From positions 1,178,001 to 1,242,000 of the forward strand of contig CBDCLS010000006.1 of the NCBI GenBank assembly GCA_965218775.1: a stretch of 64,000 nucleotides of DNA, given 5' to 3'. The DNA is from CAUZIZ01 sp965218775 (GTDB lineage Bacteria; Acidobacteriota; UBA6911; RPQK01; JAJDTT01). The stretch's first letter is position 1; the number at the start of each line of letters is the position of its first letter. Made by a program: the position numbers and the translations under genes. Below are positions 45,771 through 54,340 of the stretch, piece by piece. Under the pieces are notes generated by a model. The model was not told the origin of the DNA and did not search any database. It worked only from the letters and a program-made list of their open reading frames with translations.

Positions 45771-45957
45771 TCAGGATTGCTAGCGAAAGTCATCGTAGAG
45801 ATAGCCGAAGTTTCTGCCTCGAAGGATCCGGCCTCCGCAGCCGGGGCCGCTTCTGACCTGAAACTTACGGCGCTTGTTCTCCATCCATTGGCGGAAAAGG
45901 GCGTCTTCTGTAGGGGCCGCTCTACGAGCGGCAGCCGGCAATAGGCCGGCCGCCAAA

Positions 45958-45984
45958 GAAGAAACTCGGACCCCGAGTTTCTTC
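45958..45984. terminator. Strong hairpin, possible terminator
   Basis: GAAGAAACTCGG and CCGAGTTTCTTC form a 12-bp perfect stem with a 3-nt loop. There is no T-tract, so intrinsic termination is uncertain. It lies 31 bp before the IS1380 left end. Confidence 0.35.
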
Positions 45985-46014
45985 CTGGAATGATCCAGCA
46001 GCTGGGGGCTAGAG

Positions 46015-47711
46015 CTAGCCCGGATTTCTCATAGTGAAAGCAGAAAGGCTGATTTTAGTCGATTTTTCGACTCTGGTTTGAGCCGAAGTCTCAGTTGAGG
46101 GCACTGTAGAGTGCGAGAGCTTGGTGACACCTATGTTGAAGGCGGAAAACCGGTTTTTCAGACACACCTCAGCCGCCTCAGTTGCAGATGGTTGGGATTT
46201 CCGGTTTGCCTCCGCTCAGCCGAGCTGTTGAAGCTGGGCCAAGGTTTGGGCGTAGAGTGTTTGGTAAGGATAACCCTCGCTCAGCGACAAGCTCACCCGT
46301 CGGACACTGACCCGAATCTGGCCTCCTATCTTCAACAGTTTGAGGCGAATCGTCTGGCATTGCGCCTTCGCCCACTGGGTCCCCTTCAAAGCGACACACC
46401 TGAGCGTGTGCAGCAGATTGTAAGCCACCGAGGAAAACCACAGGCGCAGCTGATTGCTCTTCATGCGGTGCGTCGAGGTCCGATCGGCAAACAGCTCTAG
46501 CTGCTGCTCCTTAATCCGATTCTCCGCTTCCCCTCGCGCGCAGTACAGCTCCTCGTACAGCTTTTGGGCGGGCCACCGCTTCGCTCCCAGCGAGGTGACG
46601 ACAAAGCGGGGATTGGATCCCTTACCCGTGTACTCGGCCTTGCCCACCACTCGCCGCTCTTGACTCCAGCTTTTGCGCGTCTGGTAACGAAAGTCCTTGT
46701 AGACTCGGGCGCTGCTGCCGTTGGCTTGTTGCAGTGCCTGGGCCTGTTCCAACTCGGACTCCAGGGCCCCCTCTAAGCGCTGATTGCGGGCCAGACCGAA
46801 GACGTAATCCACTCGATGCTCCTCACACCATTTCATCAACGCCTCGCGGGCAAAGCTGCTGTCCGCCCGCAGAGTAATGCGGACCTTCGGCCACTTCGCC
46901 CGCAGTTGTCCCACCATCCGCTCCATCTCCTGGACCGCTCCTTCGGAGCCATCCAGGTTCGACACCCGCAGCTTGGCCCCCAGCACATACCCCTCGCAAA
47001 ACACATACAGCGGCAGGTAGCAGTAACACCGGTAGTAGCCATGGTAGAAACGACCCTCCTGTTCTCCGTGCAGCGGATCATCCGTCGCATCCAGGTCCAA
47101 GACCAACTCCTTCGGTTTCCCGCCTCGCACCCGAATGAACTGCTCCACCAAAAACGCTTCGACCGCGGCTTCATCCACCGGCGTCTTGCGATATTTATCC
47201 TGCGTCACCGAGGACAACTCCAAACGATTGAGGGTGCTCTTGCCCGCACACGCCTTGCCTCGATCCGCTTCCGCTCGCCGATCCCTCCCCAAGGGATCTT
47301 CCTTGCCGACCAACACCGCCATCAGCGGATCTGCCCGGAGCTCCTCATGATCGTTGACATCCTCATAGCCTAGGGCCAGTCCGTAAATCCGCTGCCCCAC
47401 CAGTTCCTCCACACTGAACTCGGTGAAGCGAGGATCGCGCCGGTCCCCAAAGCAGGCGGCCAAGCCGCTAATGAACCCATAGCGGCTCTCCACCTCCCGT
47501 AACAGCAACCCCCCGGAGTCTGAGGTGATCTGCCCCCCATTGAATTCTGCCTCGACTCGGCGCCCTTCTAGCTCTTGAAACTCCAGCTTGGAAGCGATAC
47601 ACTCTGTGGTCATAGTAGTCAGCTCCTTGTGATTATTAAGTATCTGATAACAAAGACTTTATATCACATAGAGCTGACTGCTTTTTCTTGTCTTTGAGAA
47701 ATCCGGGCTAG
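46015..47711 (-). mobile_element. Complete IS1380-family insertion sequence, copy 2
   Basis: 1697 bp, bounded by CTAGCCCGGATTTCTCA at 46015-46031 and its complement at 47695-47711. The terminal sequences, transposase and subterminal AGTCAGCTC/GAGCTGACT repeats match copy 1. Left flank differs from copy 1 apart from the shared CTAG. Confidence 0.9.
46216..47613 (-). CDS. IS1380 family transposase
   Basis: 465 residues, same length as copy 1, with all catalytic landmarks: LVLDLDATDDP, ITLRADSSFA and YCARGEAENRIKEQ. Differences are scattered substitutions, for example TTECIASKLEFQELEG at the N-terminus. No premature stop. This and copy 1 may recombine to delete or invert the 43 kb between them; they are in the same orientation, so recombination would excise it. 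Confidence 0.95.
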   Translation of the reverse strand: MTTECIASKLEFQELEGRRVEAEFNGGQITSDSGGLLLREVESRYGFISGLAACFGDRRDPRFTEFSVEELVGQRIYGLALGYEDVNDHEELRADPLMAVLVGKEDPLGRDRRAEADRGKACAGKSTLNRLELSSVTQDKYRKTPVDEAAVEAFLVEQFIRVRGGKPKELVLDLDATDDPLHGEQEGRFYHGYYRCYCYLPLYVFCEGYVLGAKLRVSNLDGSEGAVQEMERMVGQLRAKWPKVRITLRADSSFAREALMKWCEEHRVDYVFGLARNQRLEGALESELEQAQALQQANGSSARVYKDFRYQTRKSWSQERRVVGKAEYTGKGSNPRFVVTSLGAKRWPAQKLYEELYCARGEAENRIKEQQLELFADRTSTHRMKSNQLRLWFSSVAYNLLHTLRCVALKGTQWAKAQCQTIRLKLLKIGGQIRVSVRRVSLSLSEGYPYQTLYAQTLAQLQQLG

Positions 47712-47720
47712 ATGCGCTCG

Positions 47721-48452
47721 TCAGACGGGCTGTTCTCGCGCCGCCTGTCGAAACAACAACGCCGATCCGACCCACAGCGCGGCGAAGAACCCATTCAATA
47801 TCAACGTGAAGCCTAACCCAGCGATCAGCGCAATCACACCAACCAACATCTGAGCGGACGCCGTCGCGAACAACACGCGTGCCATCCCTTGTGGCTGAAA
47901 GCGGGAGATGATGGCACCGAAGAATCCGACGGCGAGCACCCCGCCATACATCAGGTTAGCGGGGTTTTCCTCGTTCCCGAGAAGCCCAACGGCAAGATTC
48001 ATCCAGACGAGGATGAGCGCTGTCGCCACGGCAACACCGATGGCGGCTCGGTACGCGATCGTGCCCCCTTTACTCGCTACCAGTTGATACGTGAGTCCAG
48101 CGCCGAACAGGAGGACGCCGCCGACAACGAAATCGGCAAGATCCCAGACCACTTCATCGGTGATCTGCATCGCCAAAAAGGGCACCAGCAATATGGATGC
48201 TGTCACCAGCGCAATGCGAACAATGTTTTTGTGTTGCATTATGTTCTCTCCAAGAAGTGCAGTGAATGTCTCGACGAACATCCAGAGAACACAGCTGAAT
48301 AATCTTCTTTCTTCGTCTGCGCTCTCTCGGAGAAGATCGGTGAAGGTCTGCTCCATCGATTCGCCGAATCGCTCACGGTACAGCTTCGGATAAAGGCGAA
48401 GCAGTCTTGCATACCAGTGCCGGTATCGTCGTATTGAGCGTTCATTTGCCAT
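47721..48452 (-). CDS. Membrane protein coupled to PadR regulator
   Basis: The start at 48452 (MANERSIRRYRHWYARLLRL) overlaps the end of the padR-like gene by 11 bp, so 243 residues are translated in a coupled manner. The first 60 residues are cytoplasmic and basic (YPKLYRERFGESMEQTFTDL, a segment seen at the N-terminus of acidobacterial permease-type proteins). Five or six membrane helices follow (IALVTASILLVPFLAM, FVVGGVLLFGAGLTYQLV, AATALILVWMNLAVGLL-like, GVLAVGFFGAIIS, LVGVIALIAGLGFTLIL). Function unknown; likely controlled by the PadR protein. Confidence 0.7.
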   Translation of the reverse strand: MANERSIRRYRHWYARLLRLYPKLYRERFGESMEQTFTDLLRESADEERRLFSCVLWMFVETFTALLGENIMQHKNIVRIALVTASILLVPFLAMQITDEVVWDLADFVVGGVLLFGAGLTYQLVASKGGTIAYRAAIGVAVATALILVWMNLAVGLLGNEENPANLMYGGVLAVGFFGAIISRFQPQGMARVLFATASAQMLVGVIALIAGLGFTLILNGFFAALWVGSALLFRQAAREQPV

Positions 48453-48810
48453 ACGCAAGAGTATTCGGCGAGAGTTGTTTTTGTTTTGCGACCGCAACGA
48501 CCTCGCGGTATCGCTGCAGCTCCGCCGCGAGCGCTTTCTGGCCGAGACCGGTGATTCTGTAATACACACGGCGCTCGTCATCCATTTCCGGGTCTATCTT
48601 CTTGTCGCTCTCGCGTATCAATTCCGCCTCGAGCATCCGGCCGAGCGAGCCATAGAGCGTTCCCGGCCCCATGTTCACTTTTCCCTGGGAATCGGCTTCC
48701 ACCTGCTTCATAATTGCATAGCCGTGCCGCTCTTTCGCAGAGAGCGTGAGGAGAATATGGAGCACCGCCGGAGTGAGAGGCGCGTTGGCTTTCTTCTTTG
48801 CCATACCCAT
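48442..48810 (-). CDS. PadR family transcriptional regulator
   Basis: Starting at 48810 (MGMAKKKANAPLTPAVLHIL) the protein has 122 residues. It has the PadR winged helix: LSAKERHGYAIMKQVEADSQ, VNMGPGTLYGSLGRMLEAEL and DDERRVYYRITGLGQKAL, followed by the C-terminal dimer helix. The longer upstream frame would overlap the presumed operator, so it is rejected. A 15-bp palindrome 6 bp upstream is the likely binding site. Coupled to a membrane protein gene. Confidence 0.92.
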   Translation of the reverse strand: MGMAKKKANAPLTPAVLHILLTLSAKERHGYAIMKQVEADSQGKVNMGPGTLYGSLGRMLEAELIRESDKKIDPEMDDERRVYYRITGLGQKALAAELQRYREVVAVAKQKQLSPNTLAYGK

Positions 48811-48816
48811 ACAATA

Positions 48817-48831
48817 TATCCGTAACGGATA
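48817..48831. promoter_or_regulatory. Probable PadR operator
   Basis: TATCCGTAACGGATA is a perfect palindrome around a central A, immediately upstream of the padR-like start. Its position over the expected promoter or leader suggests autorepression. Confidence 0.55.
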
Positions 48832-48847
48832 CATGTCAAGGGGATAT

Positions 48848-49100
48848 ATTCTCGTTTGTCGTTCCAGCAACCTCCGCAGCCGGAACCGTGCGCGTCGAGC
48901 TTCAGGACGTGGAAGGCAATCCGGTTCCCGACTATTCGCTGGTCGATTGCGATCCCCAGTTCGGCGACCAACTCGACCGCGTTGTCTCGTGGAGGTCCGG
49001 GACCGACATCAGCCGATTGGCCGGTCGGCCCGTGCGGCTGAGGATCAAGCTGCAGGACGCGGATCTGTATTCGTTTCGGTTCTCGAGAGAGCAACCATGA
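48848..49100 (+). pseudogene. C-terminal remnant of propeller hydrolase-like family
   Basis: The frame FVVPATSAAGTVRVELQDVE then GNPVPDYSL, DQLDRVVSWRSGTDISRLAG and RPVRLRIKLQDADLYSFRFS is the C-terminal beta-sandwich of the expanded family. All sequence before it is absent and the PadR promoter sits there instead. It demonstrates loss or rearrangement of a former family member. Confidence 0.72.
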
Positions 49101-49541
49101 CCGGCATGTTCACGGAGCAGCCAGTGGAAGCCCCTTCAGATGCGGAGCTGCGCCCGCAGGCGTACTCGGTGCAGTACGTTGAGGACGCTGAGGTCGCGTA
49201 ACGCAGCCAGGACGGATGATTGCGCCGCCGCAGCAGGTTGAGTGTGAGCAGTCCAGGCTAGTGCCGTGTCACGCATCCATGACGGGTTTGCAGATGGGGC
49301 TTGCGAGGCGAGATTAAGGCAGGAGGAGGAAGACGATGCTTGGCCATCTTCGACGACGACCAACGCAGAGATCGTCCGCAACCCCCATCTGCCCTGCGGG
49401 TGGCGACGGGACGGGCCGATGGCTTTGTCTCTTCTTCTCCGCGATGCGACGGCATCGCCTCGTCGTCGTTTCGCGCCCTCGACACCGTCGCGTTCGCCAC
49501 AAACCCGTCATTTGATGCGTGACATGGCGCTAGTGGTCTAC
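49101..49541. other. Intergenic stretch without a gene
   Basis: No homologue is seen in either strand; the overlapping open frames lack coding character. It separates convergent members (C-terminal remnant and the next hydrolase-like gene). Confidence 0.5.
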
Positions 49542-51191
49542 TCACTCGTAGGCGCGAACGTAGTGGCGATGTCGTGTCCGAGGTGTCAACGAAAAGACAC
49601 GGGCTTGCTTCAGATGAAAGCGCAACCGGATCGGCTGTCCCTGGAGTTGGTGCAGGTCTTCGTGCCCCTGCCACGCCAGCGTATGGCGGATGTTGTCGGT
49701 CCTCAGTGTGACCGACGTGTCGACGCCAAAGCCCTTGATCGGTTTGCCGTCGCTGTCGAGCGCTTCGACAGAGATGGATCCTTGGGAGGCATCCGCGTTG
49801 AGGACAAGCGTATCGCCAAAAAACACGAACGTTCGCGTCGTTATCGTGCCACCCTCAGACCCGGCGTTTATCGAGACGAAACCATCCCGGCGCAGCGTGG
49901 CGAGCCCGACTCCCTTCTTGGGCGGCTTGGCGTTGGGGTCTAGCTTCGGAGGATCTCCCGTCCAGGTCCACCAATGTTTGGCGTTGCTGCCGGCGTAGAA
50001 GAAATAGATACGGTCGTTGATGATGATCGGTTCGGGTGTGTAGTAGGGCGTCATGTATCCCCAATCCCAGTCCATGTCCCTCTTTCCGTATGACAGGAAT
50101 GTAGCCTCGCTAGTCCACTTGCTCCAATCACGGTCGGCGTTGGCTTCGGCGTGGCTCATGGCTCCCGCGCCGCCGACTCGCTTCCAGACGACGCCATCGC
50201 GGCTGAAGGCCAGTTGCAAATCCTGACGATCGGTCCACGGCTTGTCGGCCGGGATCGGCTTGAGCGATTCGTTGTGATAGGCGCCGATGATGCCAAAGTA
50301 AACATGGTCGTACGGAAGCGGTTCCATCTGGTAGAACTGGGTCTGCTGGACGGAGTCCATTCTGGTTCTGCGCAGAACGGTGACCTTCGGCGACCAGTGC
50401 AGAAAGTCCTCGCTTTCGGTCCGGCTGATCAGTCGCGTATTGGGCGGTCCGAATCGCAGGAAGGCAACGTACCGCTGGCTGCGGCCATCCCAGAAGGGGC
50501 AGATCTGAGTGTCGCTGAACGGGATAAGCGGCGTCTCTTTTGACGGCGTCCAGTGGAGGCCGTCGGGCGAAAAGGCAGCGCTCGTCATCCAGGTAGAACT
50601 CGTTCCGTCGGGGTTGCAGCTAAAGAGCATCTTGTAACGTCGCTGCGGGTCTCGCTCCGTTGGGTCGAGGAAGATGCCCGGACATTGGAAGCCCTGGATC
50701 GGCGGGTGTTGGACGAGGTTAGCCCCGGTCTCCTTGTCGAGGGCCGGCTTGTCCCAGCGGATGCCTTCCTTGGAGGTGGCGTAATAGAGTAGGCCAGTAG
50801 ACGTGCCGTCCGTCTTTTTCCAACCTTGATACCACATCTTGAAGAGCTTCGATCTGGCGTCGTAGTGCACGGTGCCATAGCCGGGCGCACCCTCCTCCCA
50901 TGGCTCCGTCTTGACCAGGACTGGATTCTGCTTGTGTTTGATCGGCTGGTTAAGCTGTCGTCGAGCGCCCTGGAGTGACTCCACGAAGTGGTCGTCGACA
51001 AACAACTCAGTCCCACGTATCAGGATGGCCTTTCCGACCGTGGAATCGTTAACGTTTTTGAAAAGTCCAAGGGGAGCCTTCAAACCATAACCAGAGAACT
51101 TGTCCTCATTGGATTCACGGTCGTCCTGAGCGGAGGCCAGATGATCGAAGAACAAGACGGCAGTCATCGCCAGAAGGCAAAAACGGAACAT
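49542..51191 (-). CDS. Secreted propeller hydrolase-like protein, divergent member
   Basis: The ATG at 51191 (MFRFCLLAMTAVLFFDHLAS) gives a signal peptide ending SAQ and 549 residues. The family start is recognisable but drifted (RGTELFVDDHFVESLQGARR then LNQPIKHKQNPVL). Propeller strands include FKMWYQGWKKTDG, YYATSKEGIRWDKP, SAAFSPDGLHWTPS and YFFYAGSNAKHWW. The C-terminal beta-sandwich ends QPIRLRFHLKQARVFSLTPR. It is convergent with the remnant at 48.8-49.1 kb, and its start faces the 3' end of the dipeptidase copy B gene. Confidence 0.72.
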   Translation of the reverse strand: MFRFCLLAMTAVLFFDHLASAQDDRESNEDKFSGYGLKAPLGLFKNVNDSTVGKAILIRGTELFVDDHFVESLQGARRQLNQPIKHKQNPVLVKTEPWEEGAPGYGTVHYDARSKLFKMWYQGWKKTDGTSTGLLYYATSKEGIRWDKPALDKETGANLVQHPPIQGFQCPGIFLDPTERDPQRRYKMLFSCNPDGTSSTWMTSAAFSPDGLHWTPSKETPLIPFSDTQICPFWDGRSQRYVAFLRFGPPNTRLISRTESEDFLHWSPKVTVLRRTRMDSVQQTQFYQMEPLPYDHVYFGIIGAYHNESLKPIPADKPWTDRQDLQLAFSRDGVVWKRVGGAGAMSHAEANADRDWSKWTSEATFLSYGKRDMDWDWGYMTPYYTPEPIIINDRIYFFYAGSNAKHWWTWTGDPPKLDPNAKPPKKGVGLATLRRDGFVSINAGSEGGTITTRTFVFFGDTLVLNADASQGSISVEALDSDGKPIKGFGVDTSVTLRTDNIRHTLAWQGHEDLHQLQGQPIRLRFHLKQARVFSLTPRTRHRHYVRAYE

Positions 51192-51275
51192 GGTGAAGAC
51201 CCTCGTGAAGAAACGGGCGATCAATGCAGGACGTTCAGTCGCCGAATGGTACACGGTCATCGGTCAGCTCTGGCT

Positions 51276-52778
51276 ACAATTCATTCGGAAGGACTATTTG
51301 CCCTGAAAACCCGCAGGAAGTTTCCCCCCAGGATCTTCTCCATATCCTCTCGGCTATAGCCCCGGTCCAGAAGTCCTTGAGTCAGCTGGCGCCAGATCTC
51401 GATGTAGTCTTCGCGGCGCATGTCGATGTCTGTTCCGATGCCCACGTGATCGATGCCGATGAGGTTCACGATGTAGTCGATGTGCTCCAGGGTTCCGGCA
51501 ACCGTCGCACCCAGTGTGATCCTCCTGCTCCCGAGATCGAAGGCCTGTTGTTCTGCCTCGAGGGGCAGTCCCAGGTCCTCCCGGGCCTGGCGAATCTTTG
51601 CCGGGTCCCGCAGAGCAACCGCCAGTTCCCAGGGTTCCGTATACCGCTCGGTGAGGTAGCGCTGCACCTTGAAATAGTTCTCGAAGTGCCCGGTCTTCGC
51701 GACCGGCTCCAGGATGGCCGGGTCGTAGTACGAGCCCACCGCGATCATTCCGCCATTCTCGGCCAGGGCCTTGAGCTGATCGTCGGTCAGATTGCGAACG
51801 GCGTCAGCCACCGAGCGAGCGCCGGAGTGGGAGGCGATGATGGGTTTGCTGGTGGCCCGGATGGCATCCCAGAAGGTGTCGTCCGAAGCATGTGAGACAT
51901 CAACGATGATCCCGAGACGGTTGCATTCCCGCACAACCTCCTCTCCGAAGGGTTCGAGGCCGGGTTCATCATCGTCCAGCGACCCGGAGCAGGCGTCGGC
52001 CCAGGCCGTGGGAAAGGCGTGGACCAGCTCCAGCTTTCGCACGCCCAGGCGGTGGAAGATCTTGAGGGTGCTCAGCTCCTCGATCCCCTCTCCGGTGTCC
52101 AGACCCACGATCAAGGCCAGCTTTCCCGCTTCTCGTATCCGTCCGACGTCGTCGGCAGTCAGGGCGATCTCCAGATCTTCCTGATGCTCTTCGACGGCAC
52201 GGTGGAGGGCGTCGATCTCCCAGAGAAAACGCCGGAGGGACGCCACCCCCTGGAAAACTCCACGAAAGACCGTTTCGCCTCGTGGAGGCTGGGTGTACAG
52301 GTAGGGGCGGAAGTTCTGAACCTGGTAGACCTCCACCAGACTTCCCACCCCATGGCCGGCCACATCCAGACCGGCTTCCACCAGTCTTCCCGGATCGAAG
52401 GGTCGCACCGGTTCCGCCTCGAAGCGAAAGAAACGGGTGGTGACGGCCGGGTCGACGACGGTGACCTCTTTCAGGATACGGGTCACCGGATCCTGTTCCA
52501 CTGGAGCCGTCGACTCCTGGGGAGTACAGCTCACGAGCACCGACAGGATCAGGCCTGTGAACAGGGTCGTCCTGGTCTTCACGGGAGTCGAAGGCCTTCC
52601 CTCCATATAGATTTTCCCTTTCTCCCATCTCAAGGTGGCAGGTCGAGACCTGGGCCTCTCAGCCCATCAGTCTCCTTTTGCCGTTCCTGGGCGGCTCGTC
52701 AGCAATCTAGCACCTTTCGCACAGGAGCGTACACCCTGGCTCAGGCCCCCCGCGATCCACTTCTGGAGTTTCAGGGCT
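51276..52778 (-). repeat. Segmental duplication containing M19 dipeptidase, copy B
   Basis: The inverted counterpart of 25691-27174. It covers the gene, its ribosome site and about 150 bp upstream. Divergence is concentrated in the 3' third of the gene. Confidence 0.85.
51281..52606 (-). CDS. Membrane dipeptidase (M19) family lipoprotein, copy B
   Basis: Start chosen at 52606 as in copy A; 441 residues with a lipobox LILSVLVSC. M19 features GLDTGEGIEEL, HAFPTAWADAC, IIVDVSHASDDTFW and IIASHSGARSVAD are unchanged, and the N-terminal metal motif is likewise missing. Compared with copy A it has GMIAVGSYYDPAI in place of GMIGVGAYDNYDPAI and an 8-residue longer stretch (AFDLGSRRITLGATVAGTLE). These lie in the region that shapes the substrate pocket in this family (inference). 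The remainder is almost identical. Confidence 0.8.
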   Translation of the reverse strand: MEGRPSTPVKTRTTLFTGLILSVLVSCTPQESTAPVEQDPVTRILKEVTVVDPAVTTRFFRFEAEPVRPFDPGRLVEAGLDVAGHGVGSLVEVYQVQNFRPYLYTQPPRGETVFRGVFQGVASLRRFLWEIDALHRAVEEHQEDLEIALTADDVGRIREAGKLALIVGLDTGEGIEELSTLKIFHRLGVRKLELVHAFPTAWADACSGSLDDDEPGLEPFGEEVVRECNRLGIIVDVSHASDDTFWDAIRATSKPIIASHSGARSVADAVRNLTDDQLKALAENGGMIAVGSYYDPAILEPVAKTGHFENYFKVQRYLTERYTEPWELAVALRDPAKIRQAREDLGLPLEAEQQAFDLGSRRITLGATVAGTLEHIDYIVNLIGIDHVGIGTDIDMRREDYIEIWRQLTQGLLDRGYSREDMEKILGGNFLRVFRANSPSE

Positions 52779-52910
52779 GCGAATGCCCACACGGTTCAAG
52801 GTGGCGTGGCCAGATACACGGGTTCGCCGGCCTTGCCTTCAGGTGAGCCGATCTCTTTCCTCGCCCTGCACCACCCACGCCTCTCAGTGAGGCGGCATCG
52901 ACCCTTCCCC

Positions 52911-53606
52911 CTACCGGAACCTCAGAGAGTACAGATCCGCGTCCTTCATCACGAAGCGCAGCCGGACCGGCTTCCCTGCAATCCGGGTGAGAGGCTTATC
53001 AGAAGTGGCCCGGGGATGGGTCCGTTCCCAGCGTACCGTGTGCTCGATCTCGTCTCCGAAAATCAGCGGAGATTCCCCCAGGGCCTTGTAGCGCCCCGAA
53101 GCCGAGGCGCTGGGATTTCCGTCCTTGAAGGGAGCGAAGTTGTGCCCTCCGTCGCTCTGGTCGTCCCAGATGATGTTGTTTTCCTTGGAGCCCTCGAACT
53201 CGAGCAGACCCAGGTTGGGACGGGTCCAGGTGTGCCCGTCCCGGCTCTCGATGTAGCAGGCCACCTCGGTGTGCTCGGGAATGATCTCCACACCCGGCTC
53301 CAAGAGCGAGGGAATGGGAACGCCGGCGAGGCTGCTGCCCCGGTAGTACATCCGGTACAGGTCGCCATCCTTGAAGACGGTGTGGTAGGCGCTGGTGCTC
53401 CCCTCCCACGGCTTGTCGAAGGAGAGCACCTTGCCCGCGGACTGGGGCTCCTGAAGCATCAAGTTCACGCCCTCCATGGAATCGATCAGGTAACCGTCCA
53501 CGAACAGCTCCAGGCGGGAACCGATGTCCAGAGGGGGGTGCTGGGCCCATGCAAGGGTGAAGCAGAGTGTCGGAAACAGAAGACGCCAAATCAGCGTTCT
53601 GCTCAT
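52911..53606 (-). pseudogene. Propeller hydrolase-like protein with large in-frame internal deletion
   Basis: The start at 53606 (MSRTLIWRLLFPTLCFTLAW) gives a signal peptide and the intact family N-terminus (DIGSRLELFVDGYLIDSMEG, LMLQEPQSAGKVLSFDKPWE). After SGRYKALG the sequence jumps to ESPLIFGDEIEHTVRWERTH and the normal end KPVRLRFVMKDADLYSLRFR. Against the 510-residue paralogue at 59750-61282 roughly 270 residues, including most of the propeller, are missing without a frame break. The product (231 residues) cannot be an active propeller enzyme, but could still be made. Confidence 0.8.
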
Positions 53607-53808
53607 GAGGACTCCTCCCGATCTGGAAGCTACCACATCGCTGCGCTCTCTACAATCAGGGCCGGAGCAGGCTCAACCGGCATCCACCCAGTGCCGTTAG
53701 AGGGGCTTCACCTCATCGGGAAGAGCCTCCTAGACCCTGGGCGGCGGAGAACCCGGAAGAGGTGGCTGTGCTGGCTCCTGTTGAAGTGGTAAGATCTCGG
53801 CGCAGGGA

Positions 53809-54246
53809 ATGCCTATTCTGGAAGTCACCTCCATTCTGACGTGCTCCCTTTTCGCTGGTGCAGCGATCTACATCAACCTGGTGGAGCATCCTGCCCGCCT
53901 GGAGTGTGGGCCGGAGTTGGCCGCAACGGTTTTCGGGCCGAGCTACAGGCGCGCTGCCCTGATGCAGGCCTCCCTCGCCATGCTGGCAACGGTCTCGGGA
54001 GTTGGCGTCGTACTGGCGGGCGGACCCCGACTCTGGCTGGCGGGGGCTGTGTTGATCTTCCTGGTGGTGCCCTTCACATTCCTGGTCATCATGAGCACCA
54101 ACAAGCAGTTGCTGGATCCCGAGCGCGATCGGACGACGGCTGAGACGGAGGCACTCCTCCGAAGGTGGGGTTCTCTGCATGCCGTCCGCAGCATCTTGAG
54201 CCTGCTGGCGGCCACCTTGTATCTTTATCTCGGCGTTGCTGCCTGA
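53809..54246 (+). CDS. DUF1772 / anthrone-oxygenase-like membrane protein
   Basis: 145 residues with four hydrophobic helices and the pattern FAGAAIYINLVEHPARLECG near the start, then YRRAALMQASLAMLATVSG and LLDPERDRTTAETEALLRRW. This matches DUF1772, which includes anthrone oxygenase-like proteins. A role in small-molecule oxidation is possible, but most members are uncharacterised. It stands alone between the deleted hydrolase-like gene and sialidase-like copy 3. Confidence 0.75.
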   Translation: MPILEVTSILTCSLFAGAAIYINLVEHPARLECGPELAATVFGPSYRRAALMQASLAMLATVSGVGVVLAGGPRLWLAGAVLIFLVVPFTFLVIMSTNKQLLDPERDRTTAETEALLRRWGSLHAVRSILSLLAATLYLYLGVAA

Positions 54247-54340
54247 GTATCTGGGGCCAGTTCGGGGCTGACGTTCTAGGGAGATGGAGCTCTCCGGAGA
54301 GCAAGACTGGGAGAGATCAGTAGAGGAGAGGAGCAAGACA

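Noticed and set aside
45958..45984. Confident rho-independent terminator
   Set aside because: The stem is strong but no T-run follows, so it is reported only as a possible terminator.
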